From Pelodera strongyloides (taxonomy: Eukaryota > Nematoda > Chromadorea > Rhabditida > Rhabditidae): a stretch of DNA of 64,000 bases. Numbering within the stretch: the stretch's first letter is position 1; every line of letters starts with the position of its first letter. Made by a program: the position numbers and the translations under genes. Shown here in pieces: positions 51,601 through 63,908 of this stretch. The notes beneath the pieces were generated by a model that was not told the origin of the DNA, made no database searches, and saw only the letters and a program-made list of their open reading frames with translations. Location: NCBI GenBank assembly GCA_036852015.1, contig JAANDG010000010.1, forward strand, positions 1 to 64,000, written 5' to 3'.

Positions 51601-53105
51601 ATATGCAAATTTTCCAAAGAGGCTAGCATTTCGCTTTAAAGCCTACAAAAAAAGAGAATGAATAACCCACGCAGCAAGTTGTTCGGGGAACAGTTCCTCG
51701 CTCTCTTTTCCCTTTGGATGTAAGAATTTATCCACCTCCTCAATACCGATATGGTTGTTGATTATCGACACGCATTCGTGTTGGCCTAAAGTGAGAGTTT
51801 ACTTAAAATAGTATTGTACCTACTTTGCAAAAATTTGCATATGATATGCATACCCTGTGTATCCAATGTATTTGGTGCCGGAAGCTTCGGACGGGCACCA
51901 AAAATTTGCATATGATACATAAATATCCTTATTCGTATCATATGCAAATTTCCCAAAGTAGGTTACTGCTTTAATATACTAGTAGAACTCCCTGACCTCT
52001 CTCTCTTTCTTACATCTCAAGCTCAGAAATGATCATAGCAATTTAAACACGATTTACAGGCGCACGCTCCATCAAGCAAGCGTATAATCGTCTGACGTTA
52101 GAAACCATTTACATTCTATGCAAGAATACGATTAGACTTGAAGGCTTATTGCTCATTAATTTACCAAACAGTGTTTGGAATTGGAAGTCTCGATAAAAAA
52201 GTAACATACCAACAAAAGCGGCCATTTCACACGCGGTCTTTCCAATATCATTTGTAGCCGACGCGTAGGCGCCGCTATCCATAAGAAAGCGACATAGATC
52301 AGGTTTTCCTAAAATTATGTGAGTAAAATCACACTATCACACACAAACATGTCCAGATGGATGCAAAAGTACATTTCAGTGAAACATATGAGGCAATCGG
52401 TAACCTAGATAAACAGACTATATCCATTTATGCACGGGATTTATGCCCTGCTCAAAGTGATAAAATTCATTATTAACGATACACACAACAACCAACCAAC
52501 CTGATAAAGCGGCAAACATGAGAGGCGTATATCTGTGATCATGTTCCTTTGAATTCACGTTCGCTCCTGGAATTATGCTATTTTTGAAACGGTAAACATT
52601 GAGATGTTCAAAATTTCTGATAATAAAAGTTTATCCAGCAATTCCTGGGTATATGCATAAAACTGGCATTAAGCGGGATCCTGCACATGCACATACAAAC
52701 CGCCGCCTGTTTTCAATGTACAGAGCAAATAACAGAATGCTCAAATGAAACATCTGGACTGAAAATCACCAGTATTACCTCGTTCAACACATTTCTTGGC
52801 GACTTCAATGTTTCCTCGATAAGCAGCAGATGATAATGGGGTCATTCCACATGCGTCCGTACAATTGACAGACACCCCATCGTCAAGAAGCTTCAAGGCG
52901 TTGGCCGTATCACCTTAAAAAAATAAATTAGAAATCGAGCACTTTATGACAGCCAATATGATATCTGTAAATTATGTACCTTATCGAGTCTTATTGAAAT
53001 ACGTGACTTCCGCGGTAAGAGTATCGTAATGTACATCTATTTGTTATACAAACCTTTATCGATAGCCTCTAATAACTCCTTCTGTGAATCCGTTAGTGTC
53101 GCCAT
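48611..53105 (-). CDS. ANKMY2: Ankyrin repeat and MYND domain protein 2
   Basis: Eleven exons: 53054-53105, 52779-52913, 52501-52566, 52210-52308, 51671-51785, 51037-51193, 50457-50597, 50025-50111, 49720-49803, 49176-49238, 48611-48841. The CDS is 1230 nt (409 aa; human 441) with all phases closed. The start MATLTDSQKELLEAIDKG lies 16 nt after GTTTTGCAG and aligns with the human N-terminus. Ankyrin repeats fill roughly residues 20-130 (GVSVNCTDACGMTPLSSAAY, YTPLMFAALSG, GKTACEMAAFVGQHECVSII). A helical middle (HPVAILLKFIEYDDALKYR, YHQSLLFETLLKALAKSR) precedes a MYND zinc finger (FCATCGAIAAKKRCPQCR, LVYCSQSCQKLDW, HKKCC) with its Cys/His ligands present. An acidic tail ends GEVQA. In vertebrates ANKMY2 links to ciliary and Hedgehog signalling; the role in worms is inference. 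Confidence 0.93.
51469..51639. mobile_element. TTAA-MITE family B, complete copy
   Basis: Left end TTAAAGCGAAATGCTAGCC, then GGAAAATTTGCATATGATAA. The right end is the inverse, closing GGCTAGCATTTCGCTTTAA. The centre is TGTACGATTG / GATCGTACG. It lies in an ANKMY2 intron. Confidence 0.85.
51826..51972. mobile_element. Diverged relative of MITE family B
   Basis: CCTACTTTGCAAAAATTTGC and GCAAATTTCCCAAAGTAGG are opposed. GCATATGATATGCAT and TCATATGCAAATT recall family B, and CTTTAA closes the right end. It lies in the next ANKMY2 intron. Confidence 0.5.
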
Positions 53106-54894
53106 TACAGAAGATGATAAACTGCAAAACAAAAATTGACGAAGAAAACAGGGAAATACGACAGAACTATAGCGACAGAGCCCTTTGAGAGGGTGCTATT
53201 TCTATAGAAGGAAGCAGGGAGAAAATGGAACGAACAATTAACAACGAGAACCACACAATACAGGAACAACATCTCAAAAAAAATCTTTCTAAATTTTCGC
53301 GTTCAAAAAAAAATTTCAAAAATTGCGCGTAACAAATAGTGTAGCATCTATTTCGGATACGGTAGCCCCTCTGCTAAATAAACGTCAATATTCGACTTCA
53401 ATTCATTCATATATAGAAAAATGCCTCTCTCTCTTATATTAAACACAATAGTCTAAACAATACCTTATTCATTTAATCTAAAGAATATCCTATTAATTTA
53501 ACTCATTTTGTCACAAAATCCATCGAAATAAACCATAACAAATTTTTAAAATACATAACAACTTTATTTGAGAAAAAGTTTAGTAGACATGTTTCAATGT
53601 CGACTCATAATTCTACTCTAATGCCTCTAAGATCATCATATATCCCTGTTTATCTTCAGTTACCCTGACAACCCGGTGTTATCCACATCCGGAGCTGCCA
53701 AGTGCCCAGGGATGCTTCCCTAATACGCACGCATTCGTTGAAATATGTTAATATTTAATCAACACGCCATAATCGTAGATGCCTAGACCAAGTTTAGAAT
53801 AGAAAGTCAAACACCTGTGGCCAAATAAGGTGCAAACAGGGTTCGAATATGGTAGGGCCAGTGAAATATTCCGGTTATCTCTGCACAAAGTTTTGTTTTG
53901 TTGCGCAAAATAAGAAAAACCGAGACCCGCTACATATCGCCAACATAAGAACTAAATCCATAGAACCGTATAGAAAAGACTGAGAGCATCATAGAGCGAA
54001 CTAAATCCATAGATATATTCAGCTCAAGCTCAAATTTATATCGCAGAGGTGGTGCTCCATACACAAAATCCTCATATATACGGTAACTCATATATACAAC
54101 GACGAAACTTGTTACTGTGTACACCTTGAAGATTATTTACCTTTGATAAGGCCAAGGCCAAATCGAAGCAAGATTTTCTAATCAGATACTGCGCATTCAA
54201 GTACACAGACAAAACACAAAACCAGATCGACAACAAAAATATTGTAAATAATTACATTTTATTTAACAGGGAGCTTTTCGGGTGTAGATCTTTTAATAGG
54301 ATTGGGGACCGAGCAATTTGTCTGGAATAACAATTCAATCAATAATTTCTCATTTTGTGATTTATCTCGCTCCTAATTGGATGATGATTTGCTTGATTCA
54401 TTTTTGTCCTCTCATTTACGTGGAACAGAATATGTAGACACAGAAGTCGAAGAGAAAGGAGCACTTTAAAACGAAGACGGCTGGTCTGAAAAAGGTAAAT
54501 TGAAACGTATTACCGCGTAAAGAAAAACTTGTGAAGGGTCAAGGCGCAAAAATCTTGTGCGCATGTCTTTCGCCGCACCTAGCCCAAACTAGCTACACTC
54601 TCGCCAGGTTTTCGCGAGAGCACTACTGAGTATTCTTTTTGAGAACCAGGTGAATGTAGGGCTAGGGCGCCGCGCACCGTTCGACTGTTTATGTATAGAT
54701 TTTCGCAGTTTCCTCAGTTGCCGCGCCAGGAGTTTGCCGCGCTAGATTTGTAGCGCCAGGTTTACACCACCACCTCGTTGCACACCAGTTTCGGCGGTGT
54801 ACTATGCACCACGCCTCCGATAGAAGTGCAGAATAATGCCTGATGCCCAGTAATCGGGAAATTAAACCCAGAAGAATTTAACTCACATAATTTC
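53106..54894. other. Spacer between ANKMY2 start and kinase stop
   Basis: No exon recognised. 54540-54800 is GC-richer (CGCCGCACC, GGCGCCGCGCACC, GCCGCGCCAGGAG) than the rest and may be a repeat remnant. Confidence 0.45.
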
Positions 54895-57800
54895 TCAGCG
54901 TTTCTTTTTGACGGCATGCATAGCACTCTTGGCCTTTTTCTGCTTGTTCAATAATTTGTTGCTCGGAGATAAACCCTAAACATCACTTATACACTTCGGT
55001 CTCTAGCTTCCGAATAAATATTAATAATATTATATAGATATATGTGTGCGGGCGAAGCTTGAAAAATTATGGCCCATGAACCACGAAGACCTCGTACGCC
55101 CTTCACTTTTTTACGCCCTATTGTCAAACCTTAGAATATGCACCCGACGTCCCGAACGAAGAGCGTTAAAGCAAAATACCGGCCGGTTTTTGAAACACCA
55201 TTCTTATGCAGCGTATGTAAATGACCATAAATTAGAAAAAAAATCGAGCTAAATTGGAGCAAATTAGCAGAAATATGCTGGAATTCAGTTGTCCACGATG
55301 CGTTTCAGAAACCGGCCTGTATTTGGCTTTAACCACTGTTCGAGAAACTCTACCAAAAAGGAACTACTTACCTTGGATGCTTTTTCACCCTTGTGATGCT
55401 CCTTCCTGAAAGAAATAAAAAATGTATTGCAGAAATAGCTTACACCGTATACAAATGCATTTTATATATGTTTGAATAAAAAGGATACACGTGAGCCAAT
55501 TCGTTTCCTACGTTATGTCCTATGTTACCGGTATTGAAAAAAAGGAAAAAAATCTACCAGCGCTCGTGTTTATAGGGCTGAATATTGGTCTGGACACATA
55601 TTACACATTATTAGCTTTTATCTAAACAAATATTCCGGCTGAAGGATGATCCTGACTAAAAGGAGGCACAGAAATTCTGATAAATTTCCGGCTAAAATAC
55701 AGCGATAAACAAACTTTTTGTCATCACTGTCTGACGATTCTCCATCAGAAGAGCCCTCCTTCTGCAGGTCGAGATCTTCCTGGAATAAAGAAAAAATAAA
55801 TAAAAGTTATAAAATATTATTCACATCCCCAACAGGGGAAAACCTACGAAAATAGGAAGATGCCATTATTGTGATATGTACTTTGCTGCCTTGTCAGTAC
55901 GAGCTGTGGTGAATCATGTTCGTCTTAGGGTATCCATTTGATTATGTGTGTCTTTTTTGATATATGTGATTAATAAACTATACTATATTATTAAAAGTTA
56001 CAAGTTACTCGGCTACTACATAAGACGAACTACACAAAAATATTACGACTTCGAAGCGAAGGCGACAGATGTATAGGCGACCGATGTATAGGCGACCGTA
56101 GCCTAAGCCTAAGCCTAAGCCTAAGCAAACGAAACAGAATAATAAAGATATTGAATAAAAATGGTAACGGTAATCGTAGTAGAAAGTTTGCAGATGACCG
56201 AGCCATAAATAAAGCCCCACATCCTCTTCTTTCATTAAATTCTTTTTCATTTTTCCAATCCAATCCAGTGGTTGATTCGGATCAATATCCGCCTCCGTTT
56301 CTATCCGATTTAAACATTGCTAAATGAAAATTATATGAGAAATAATTCATATCACATGTTTCAGACACACGTTCTTACTAATGTTTTTCCATTAATTACA
56401 ATTACAAATGACAACTTTTGATAGAAATATCAAAACTGAAGTAAGCAGAATATTGTTTGAAATCGTATTTAACACAACCCCAAATTCAATTCATAGATCG
56501 ACTAGTCTTGCTCGGGTACAGTATCATCCAATCACCGTCATGCTACGATGGGCCATAGCCAATCAGCGCTGTCGGCGCGCTTTCTACTGTAGTTGATCAA
56601 AACCACCCAAAACCGAACAGTTTGAAGTTTACCTAGTTCGGAGTCTCGTAAACCTTTTTGAAAACAAATTTTCCATTCTTCTTCTTAAATACACCATGCG
56701 TTATAACTTACGCATAATAACTTATAAAAACGGCGTACGTACCAACATGTACTTATAGTTCGGATCCTCTTCATATGTTAAACCGTCAATGTACCGAAAT
56801 ACTCGTTTGAAATCCGCTGGTAGCACCTTGAATACGTTTGGATCTGAAAAATCGTTGTCAAGGATCAGGCCTTCAGGCCTACGGAAAATTGCCATTCGAA
56901 AATATTAAATATGATCAAACTTTCAGGCCTACGGAAAATTGTCATTGAAAATATTATCAGGCTTTCAGGCCTACGGAAAATTGTAATACAACCTGATAAC
57001 CCCTGTACTGCAATAAACTCGCAGAAGTGAGAATTCCTAAAGCCTTTGTGGTCTAGCAATTCGGCTTCAGGGCAGCTATTCGGCTAGCAAATCGGCTTAC
57101 AGACATATGCGGAAAGGCAGCATAGGATATTTATTTGCCCGGTGATGACCACACTTATCTTGTTTTGCAACATTCCAAAGGATATTAAAGGTTCAAAATA
57201 TCACGCAGGACTTGAAGGAGCTGGTTCGTGAAAACCTCACATTTAAAACGAAAAAAGTCGGCTTTCATCTTCAGCACCTTGGCCTTTTCACAGACACGCA
57301 GCCATGGTATGCTGTGGTCCTCGAAGAAGTCGACCACCATATATGCCCAGGACTAAAACCATCGTAATATTTTTTATTCCTAGCTTTTGTTATTTTTGGT
57401 ATTACCATTTTTTTGTCCTAAAATATAATGTTGGAACACGAACTTGGTAATGTAGAGGTTTCTTTGTTTTTCTGCACATTTTTGTAATATTTTCTTTGGC
57501 AATACAAAAAATAATACAAGGTTTTGTATCTCTTGGTCTCCTTCTACTTTTCTACACTAGTGCTCCAATATCTCTCTCCAATCTCTCTAATCTCTCGCAC
57601 TCTCGCTCTCTCCCTCTCTCTCTCACTCTCTCCCTCTCTCTCACTCTCTCACTCTCTCTCTCTCTCTCTGTCTCTCACTCTCTCTGAACATATAAATCAG
57701 TGTTCCTATTCTCCCTTACTTCTAAATCGTCCATCCTCGACTGTTCAACTTGTAAATGACAATTTCTCGACGCATACCTAACAGTTCCGATGAATTTTAT

Positions 57801-60800
57801 ATTCGTGCGAGCTGTTCTGAAAATGTAGACCTCTTTTTTTATTAAATCTTTGTTCAAAGCAATACAAATTTAACATTTTTTTCAAATTCTTCCTCTTGTT
57901 ATTAACTTGGAAACTGGACTAGGACACTAGAGCAATACGTCAATTTGGCAGAATGAATTAAACAAAAAAGCACAGTTATCTTTTTAGGAACCGTGAGCGT
58001 TGTATTCATCTGTCAATCTGCGCAACACAACATGTAACAACAGAGTTAATTGTAAATGAAGAAAGGAGGAAGGTTTTTATATATAGATTCTTCCTTTATA
58101 TTATAAACCAGACGGCTATCGCCGCCTGAGGCGACTTTCACAGTTTAAAGCGAAATGCCAGCCCCTTTGGAAAATTAGCATATGATAAGCAAATCCTATG
58201 TATCCTATGCTAATTTTGTACGATCGTCCACGGCAATCGTACAAAATTAGCATAGGATACATAGGATTTGCTTATCATATGCTAATTTTCCAAAGGGGCT
58301 AGCATTTCGCTTTAAAAGCACACTTGTGTGAAACGTTTGCAGCGTATTGCATATGATAAGCAAATCCTATGTATCCTATGCTAATTTTGTACGATTGCCG
58401 TGGACGATCGTACAAAATTAGCATAGGATACATAGGATTTGCTTATCATATGCAAATTTTCCAAAGGGGCTAGCATTTCGCTTTAAATAAATCACGAAAC
58501 AATATTCGATTTCGCTTGTTCAAGAGACTGGGCTCCAGCCCTGCTTTTATAGCCTTTATGATATTCTAATTTTCGTTTCGTTCAGACAAACAAAAAAGAA
58601 AACTCTTCTCCTTTATATAATAAGATGCTTTATTACAAAGACTAAAACTGACTTAATATCCCCATTCTGATCCATAAACCGTCGAGAAATTCCAAAATCG
58701 AGCATATAAACTATATGTTGAAGATCATCGAGCCCGACGGCGAAATTTTGAGGCTTTATATCTCTGAAAGCGCACGAAAGCCTTACTAAAAACTTGGATA
58801 ATCGCGAAACCCCTGCCTGGGAACAGTTGGCATGTAAGCGCGCGCCAAGACAACGCCCCTTGCACGATGGACCCATGTAGTGAAAATAACAGCGCACAAG
58901 CGGAAACTACTTCTGCGTTGTTCAGGCGAGCACGCTACGCTAATAAGAAAATCAACTAAGTTACCAACCTGTGTATATATCCAACCTCGTGCAGATCCCA
59001 CATTGATTGTAGGGTTTGTTTTGAACATTTCATAGCGGTAGAGCGGCTAAAAAAGAGGTTGAATGAATCTTATTTATTTATTTATTTTGTAGAACCATTT
59101 GTCCAAGCCTATATATGAGCAAACTAATTGAGAAACCTAATGAAATTGAAAGGTGTGAAGGCGACGGTAATTTATTTGTACCTCAATTTGCTATATTATT
59201 TAAAAAAATAATAGTTAATAAGTTTATAAATAAATAAATAAATAAATAAATAAAGAAGAACCTACGTAAAGTTTCTTTTTAGAACATTTTTCCTTATGTC
59301 AGAAAGTGCCGGTCCGACCAGAGACATTACAACAAATTTGAAAGTATCTGTCCTTCCTCTGTCAACCATTTTAACAAAATGTTTCCGCCTGTCCTTATTT
59401 TCCACCTAAACATGAGAATTTTTAATGTGACGTATGCGCAAAACAATATAATATGAACCATCCAAGGTCGAATTGAACGTGAATCTTCGCCACAGCGGGG
59501 CGGCCATCTAAAGGGTGCCGCCACTGGAGCGCAAAACCCTGATGGAGCACACTGTGAAGTGTGAAGCACCTGAGGCGCACTCATGGCGTGCCTGCCGCGT
59601 CGCTCCCGGAGGAACACAGCGCTCAAATCGCGTGAACACGCGGCCCAAAATGCACTTGGCAACCTGGTGGCGAGCAGAAAACATTCGTAATAAATCTGGC
59701 ATGATTTTCCTGTTTCATTCCACAAGATTTAGGTTCCACGGAATAGAAATGAGCTTCTTTTCTCCCTTTAAAAAATAAATAGAAGAAAAGTTCCAACCGC
59801 TGAACATTCCGTCAATAACATCATTTCCATTTTCAGTCGCATAAATCGTTTGTCGACTGCTTCGGCTTGTTCTGTTTTCATTGCGTGGTACTAAATTGAA
59901 CAATGAAAGCAGAGAATTAAGCTGGTTAGCCGGGTAAACCTTAGAGCGAAATAACGGCAGGTTTTTGAAGCGTATGTCAAATATTGCATTCCTATGCATT
60001 GTATATACAAACGAGCAACATTAGAATAAAAGCTCAACCCCAAAACTATCGACATAAATATAAGTACACAAGAAATAAAATAAACAAATCAATCACCATT
60101 AACTCTGGTTGTGTTTTCAGTTATTCAGTAGCAATCTAAAATTACCTGTGTTTCTCCGTCGACCACGCAAGAAACTTTGTAGACGTCACCGAAGCCTCCA
60201 GCTCCGAGTAATTCTATTACTTTGTATCTAAACAGGGGGTTCTCGGGCGAATGACAGGCAATTTCACTTTGGTTTTTGCACTTTCATACAACAACTTTCT
60301 ATGAAAATTGCAAACCTCTGAAGCATCCATCGGCAAGTACACGGCATAGTAATAAGGCTGCCAATCAATCAGCGCGATTTAGGTAAGCATCGACTTAGGA
60401 AATTTGGACGGCGCGCGGCCTACACCAGGCCCGCCATCAGTGATCCACCACAACAAGGCCTACGCCTAAGCCTAAGCCCAAGAGGAAATTTGGACGCTGC
60501 GCGGTCTACACCAGGCCCGACATTGGTGAGCCACCACAACTCGGCCTAAGCCTAAGCCTACCTGTTTTTTTTTCTGGTTTAATTAACTCACGATGCCTCC
60601 GCTGATTTGACTACGTATCCGGCCCTTAGCTTCTCCCTCTTCGTCGCAACCATTTTCTTCTTTTCGCGTTTTTTCTTTATTAGTTCGGTCTCATCGTCGT
60701 TACTATTTTTCTGAAATTAACTTTAATTATAGTGATACGTGGAGGACGTAGTAGGTCATCGTCAACGTTTGAAAATATTGAGTGGTAACGTAGCTTCCGA

Positions 60801-60974
60801 CGTCAATTTTTACTTTTTATACTTTCACTCATGTGTGAGATTTACGATTTACTACCCCAAGGACATAATGGCGACACATTTTTTTCTTATTTATTTAATT
60901 TAACAGTAAACTAAAAAAAAACTACCAAAATAAAAAATACAAACCTTTTGTGGATCAGGTCGGTCAGGAGGCAT
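54895..60974 (-). CDS. Tau-tubulin-kinase-like (CK1 group) Ser/Thr kinase
   Basis: Fourteen exons: 60945-60974, 60592-60710, 60146-60227, 59798-59890, 59266-59405, 58969-59046, 58653-58763, 57720-57816, 57241-57352, 56743-56843, 56221-56319, 55715-55779, 55372-55405, 54895-54975. The CDS is 1242 nt (413 aa) and phases close. A basic leader (MPPDRPDPQK, KKKREKKKMVATKREKLR) precedes the kinase domain. This has the glycine loop LLGAGGFGDVYKV, the Lys in YHAMKTE, FKFVVMSLVGPALSDIR, HEVGYIHRDIKPQNFAVG, YMLDFGISRRF, FIGTVRYASRNCHLQ and EQSRMDDLE, so catalytic residues are present. After residue ~330 come a short acidic/Ser patch (EGSSDGESSDSDD) and a Lys-rich tail ending HAVKKKR. The motifs match the TTBK-like class that is expanded in nematodes. 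The start is 12 nt after TTTGTTGTAG. The substrate cannot be told. The donor at 57241 was chosen by phase. Confidence 0.9.
55166..55332. mobile_element. TTAA-MITE family A copy
   Basis: Left end TTAAAGCAAAATACCGGCC, then GGTTTTTGAAACACC. Right end GCGTTTCAGAAACCGGCCTG then TATTTGGCTTTAA. It lies in a kinase intron. Confidence 0.75.
56099..56125. repeat. Interstitial TTAGGC telomere-type repeat
   Basis: About four perfect GCCTAA units (TTAGGC on the minus strand) in a kinase intron. Just to the left, GCGACAGATGTATAGGCGAC and CGATGTATAGGCGACC form a second short tandem. Confidence 0.8.
56866..56990. repeat. Three tandem ~50-nt repeats
   Basis: TTCAGGCCTACGGAAAATTG occurs at about 56871, 56922 and 56964, each followed by CATT-like and AAATATTA-like sequence, with unequal spacing. 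It lies in a kinase intron. Confidence 0.8.
57568..57685. repeat. CT microsatellite
   Basis: CTCTCT and CTCACTCT runs on the plus strand, between kinase exons, close to the 57720-57816 exon. Confidence 0.85.
58145..58317. mobile_element. TTAA-MITE family B, complete copy
   Basis: TTTAAAGCGAAATGCCAGCC at the left opposes GGCTAGCATTTCGCTTTAAA. The arms are nearly identical through AAATTAGCATAGGATACATA, meeting at CGATCGTCCACGGCAATCG. Confidence 0.85.
58347..58487. mobile_element. TTAA-MITE family B, second copy lacking its left tip
   Basis: Begins at TTGCATATGATAAGCAAATC, without the AGCGAAATGCTAGCC terminus, and ends with the full right terminus CTAGCATTTCGCTTTAA. It lies 30 nt after the complete copy. 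Confidence 0.75.
58567..58625. repeat. Dispersed repeat tail shared with 4018-4078
   Basis: ACTCTTCTCCTTTATATAATAAGAT and the preceding CAAACAAAAAAG are the same at both loci (near 4035-4072 and 58590-58625). At 4 kb this tail follows the tRNA-like head. Confidence 0.6.
60399..60562. repeat. Duplicated ~80-nt block ending in TTAGGC-type repeats
   Basis: GGAAATTTGGACGGCGCGCG and GGAAATTTGGACGCTGCGCG open two successive copies. Each continues with CTACACCAGGCCCG and CCACCACAAC, and each ends in GCCTAAGCCTAAGCC. It lies in the intron between kinase exons 2 and 3. Confidence 0.75.
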
Positions 60975-61492
60975 AGCCGGAATAAACTACAACAAATATG
61001 TTTGGCTTAAATCGTTATATTTAAAATTTGAATGTTATTTAGAAGGTTTAGTGGTGTAGATACGTTTAATACATTTAATACAATAGATAGGGGAAAGTTA
61101 TGAAAAGAGGTAGGTGGTCTAGGTATGCACGTGCACCTTTATTCAAGTGAGTTCAAATTCAAAGTTTTGCTTATGACATGTTCCGCAGAGGTCCTGAGCA
61201 CAGGCGACGAGTTCCAGATGACAAATTGCTCGACGTCTTCGGGCTAGAGCCAGGAGGGATCGCCCATGTTTCCCTCGCCGGGTGGTGGTTTCAAAGTTGT
61301 CACGGGAGGTTGTTAGCTCATCAACTTAGAGCTACAGTAGCTTCCACATTAACCAATCAATATAGATGTATCCATATTACTCCGTGATGATTGGTTTCCT
61401 ATTCCAGTTTGTAATCTGATTAATAAACAACTTTTTTTGATTTTGTTGAATGCGGTTGTATGCGTTTTTATGAGCATAATAGATTGGTATTG

Positions 61493-61509
61493 TAGAAAGA
61501 GAGAGAGAA

Positions 61510-61564
<55 letters not shown>

Positions 61565-61572
61565 AAGAGAGT
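61493..61572. repeat. GAGAAAGA microsatellite
   Basis: Regular GAGAGAGAAA units, about ten nt each, for some 80 nt on the plus strand. Confidence 0.85.
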
Positions 61573-61885
61573 AAATAATCCTGCCCACCTCTGATTTGCT
61601 CTTGTTGAACACAGAACAAAATCAGTCTATTTTTACATGGAGCACGATCGCTAAGCTGCTGGTCTATGAAATTTCCTGACATTGTATAAATAAATAAAAA
61701 GAACGAAAAATAGTTGTTGTTTTATTCCCGTCAAATGCCATCACTTCTTCTGTTTTTTTTTTTTTCGTCGCCATATGGGCCAGGCACACATTGTTTATCA
61801 GATAGATAAATATAAGAACATTATTTATGAACAAATTCTGAATACGGTAGCCAGATTCGAATATTTTATGTTCTTCATGTATGAT

Positions 61886-62063
61886 TTAAAGCAGAATAAC
61901 AACCGCTTTTTTTAAACCTATCATGGACAACTGCATTCAGCTGTGTTTATTCTAATGGTAAGTGAGCTAGAATTGAGCTCGATTTTTTGTTTTAATCATA
62001 CTCATTTTCATATGATGTATTATCCGGCATACGTTTGAAAAACCTGATGTTATTCCGCTTTAA
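61886..62063. mobile_element. TTAA-MITE family A, diverged copy
   Basis: Left end TTAAAGCAGAATAACAACCG, right end ACGTTTGAAAAACCTGATG then TTATTCCGCTTTAA. The interior has GAGCTCGATTTTTTGTTTTA in the inverse order to other copies. Confidence 0.6.
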
Positions 62064-63908
62064 CACCACGAAACTCTCACAGCGGCACTAATCGTAGGCA
62101 TGTGCCGTTAGTAAGTCGGAGCACTCCTATGATTATACTTGCATAAGTCCTATCTTCCTACTCGTTTAAATAGGTGTGCGATAGAAGTGCCAGTGATGGG
62201 CAAACCATGCAATTCACACAAACCGGCTCGCACTCTTTTGGCACAGTTTTGGCATCCCAAAATGACGGCGAAGAACATGCTAGCTATTTCCTATATAGTT
62301 CACTACACTAATTTCATTAGTGAACAAAGAAAGTAACATAATCCGACTTAAAACACCTCTATACATAGTATTCAAGAGTGCAGAAAAGCTGCTTATGCAT
62401 AGAATATGCGCCCGAGCTCTTAATTCTCTGATTATGACACCTTTCTGTGGAGATACGGCAAAGATTCAACTATAAACCATCACCTGGCAACCGCCGGCAA
62501 TTTGTAATGCGCTAAATGTATTTATTGGAGAGGAAGATTTATTCCACATTTTATAGTTTATTTTATATGCATTGATTATAAAAGAGTCTTTTAAGATATT
62601 TAAATGTTTTTTTTTCGAGGTGGGATTGCGATTTATTTTACAAATGTTCACTTCTCAGAAATGCACTATGCGTTCTTTTCAAGCGGTATAACTCTCGGTT
62701 TATTTGAAATGTGTGTTGGACGCTGTATTTCCGTGTAGCGAATTCACTCTTTTATTCTAATTTTATTCGTTTGCATTCAACATATGAGAATGCAGTTGTC
62801 CCACATACGTTTCAAAACCGGACGTTAGTTCGCTTTATACTGTATATAAAAATGTAATCTATTAAATTCACTAAACAAAGATTAGTACATGCCCATGCCC
62901 AGTACTAACAACAACAATAATAATAGTTTATTACCACATTATTACCTATAATAGAACCTTATTATTATTAATACATACGTACTGTTGCTTTACTGGAATC
63001 TATAAAATACCAGGAGGAATTTAAATTTACTTCCCAATAAGCAGCACGGAAGTTTCTGATATGGACCTATTACCTAATTCGCATAAACTCCATCTTCAAC
63101 GCGAAGGTAGACACTACCTTACCTATATGTATATGACACTCTAGTCACTATATATTAGCCATGCATTATATATGTATTTAAATATTTGGCATTTTAGAAC
63201 TATCTTTTGTAATAAACCCCATCATATCCATATCCCACACTAGCCCACGACAATTTTTTTGCACTTTTCAATTACGTTTTCCTCCCAGGCAAAAGTGGAC
63301 CACTTTTGATTATAGAAATAATAAGATTTAAAGGGAAAATGCATCCCTTGCTAATTTACTAATCCAGTTTATTTCTTACTTTATTCACGTCCGGTTTACG
63401 TAAGTAGAACTTATTTTTTTTATATTTGGTTATTTTTGTGGCTAAGGAAAACACGACAAAAAAAAATTGATGAGAAAATGTCAATGTAAATTTACTTCTA
63501 GAATAAATAAAGAATTTACGTAAGAAATGGTGCTCTTATTTTTTTCCCGTATCATTCAGTACATATACGCCAACCATAACCATACGCATTGTAATGCTAC
63601 GTGTCTTCACAGGAAAACGAAATAATTGCCGAAACCACAGAAAAACCATCGTTGGCCCGTCACCAATTGGTTTTCGCCGGACCATCGGTGGCTGGTTCAT
63701 GGTAATTTGGTGACCAGTTGATGACGTTTTTCGATGAAACTTGGTGAGCACATGGTCATGAAGTGGTCGCCGAATGGGCTGGCCAACGAAAAGACCAGTT
63801 AACCGTCACCAAATGGGTTCACCCATTTCTCTTATTTTTAGGGCTTCTGAGGGGTCAATGCTGTTTTTGTTGTTAACCTTTTACTCTTCCCCTCAATGAA
63901 CTGTATGT

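Noticed and set aside
57496..57781. Leu/Ser-rich frames over the CT tract
   Set aside because: Low-complexity CT repeat translation, with no splice or homology support.
59327..59725. 132-aa minus frame rich in Cys and Arg within a kinase intron
   Set aside because: It overlaps a true kinase exon (59266-59405) only in another frame. The remainder is a GC-rich repeat-like insert open on both strands.
61178..61387. GC-rich plus-strand frame starting MFRRGPEHRRRVPDDK
   Set aside because: It looks more protein-like than its surroundings, but I recognise no homologue, splice site or poly(A) signal that would make it a gene.
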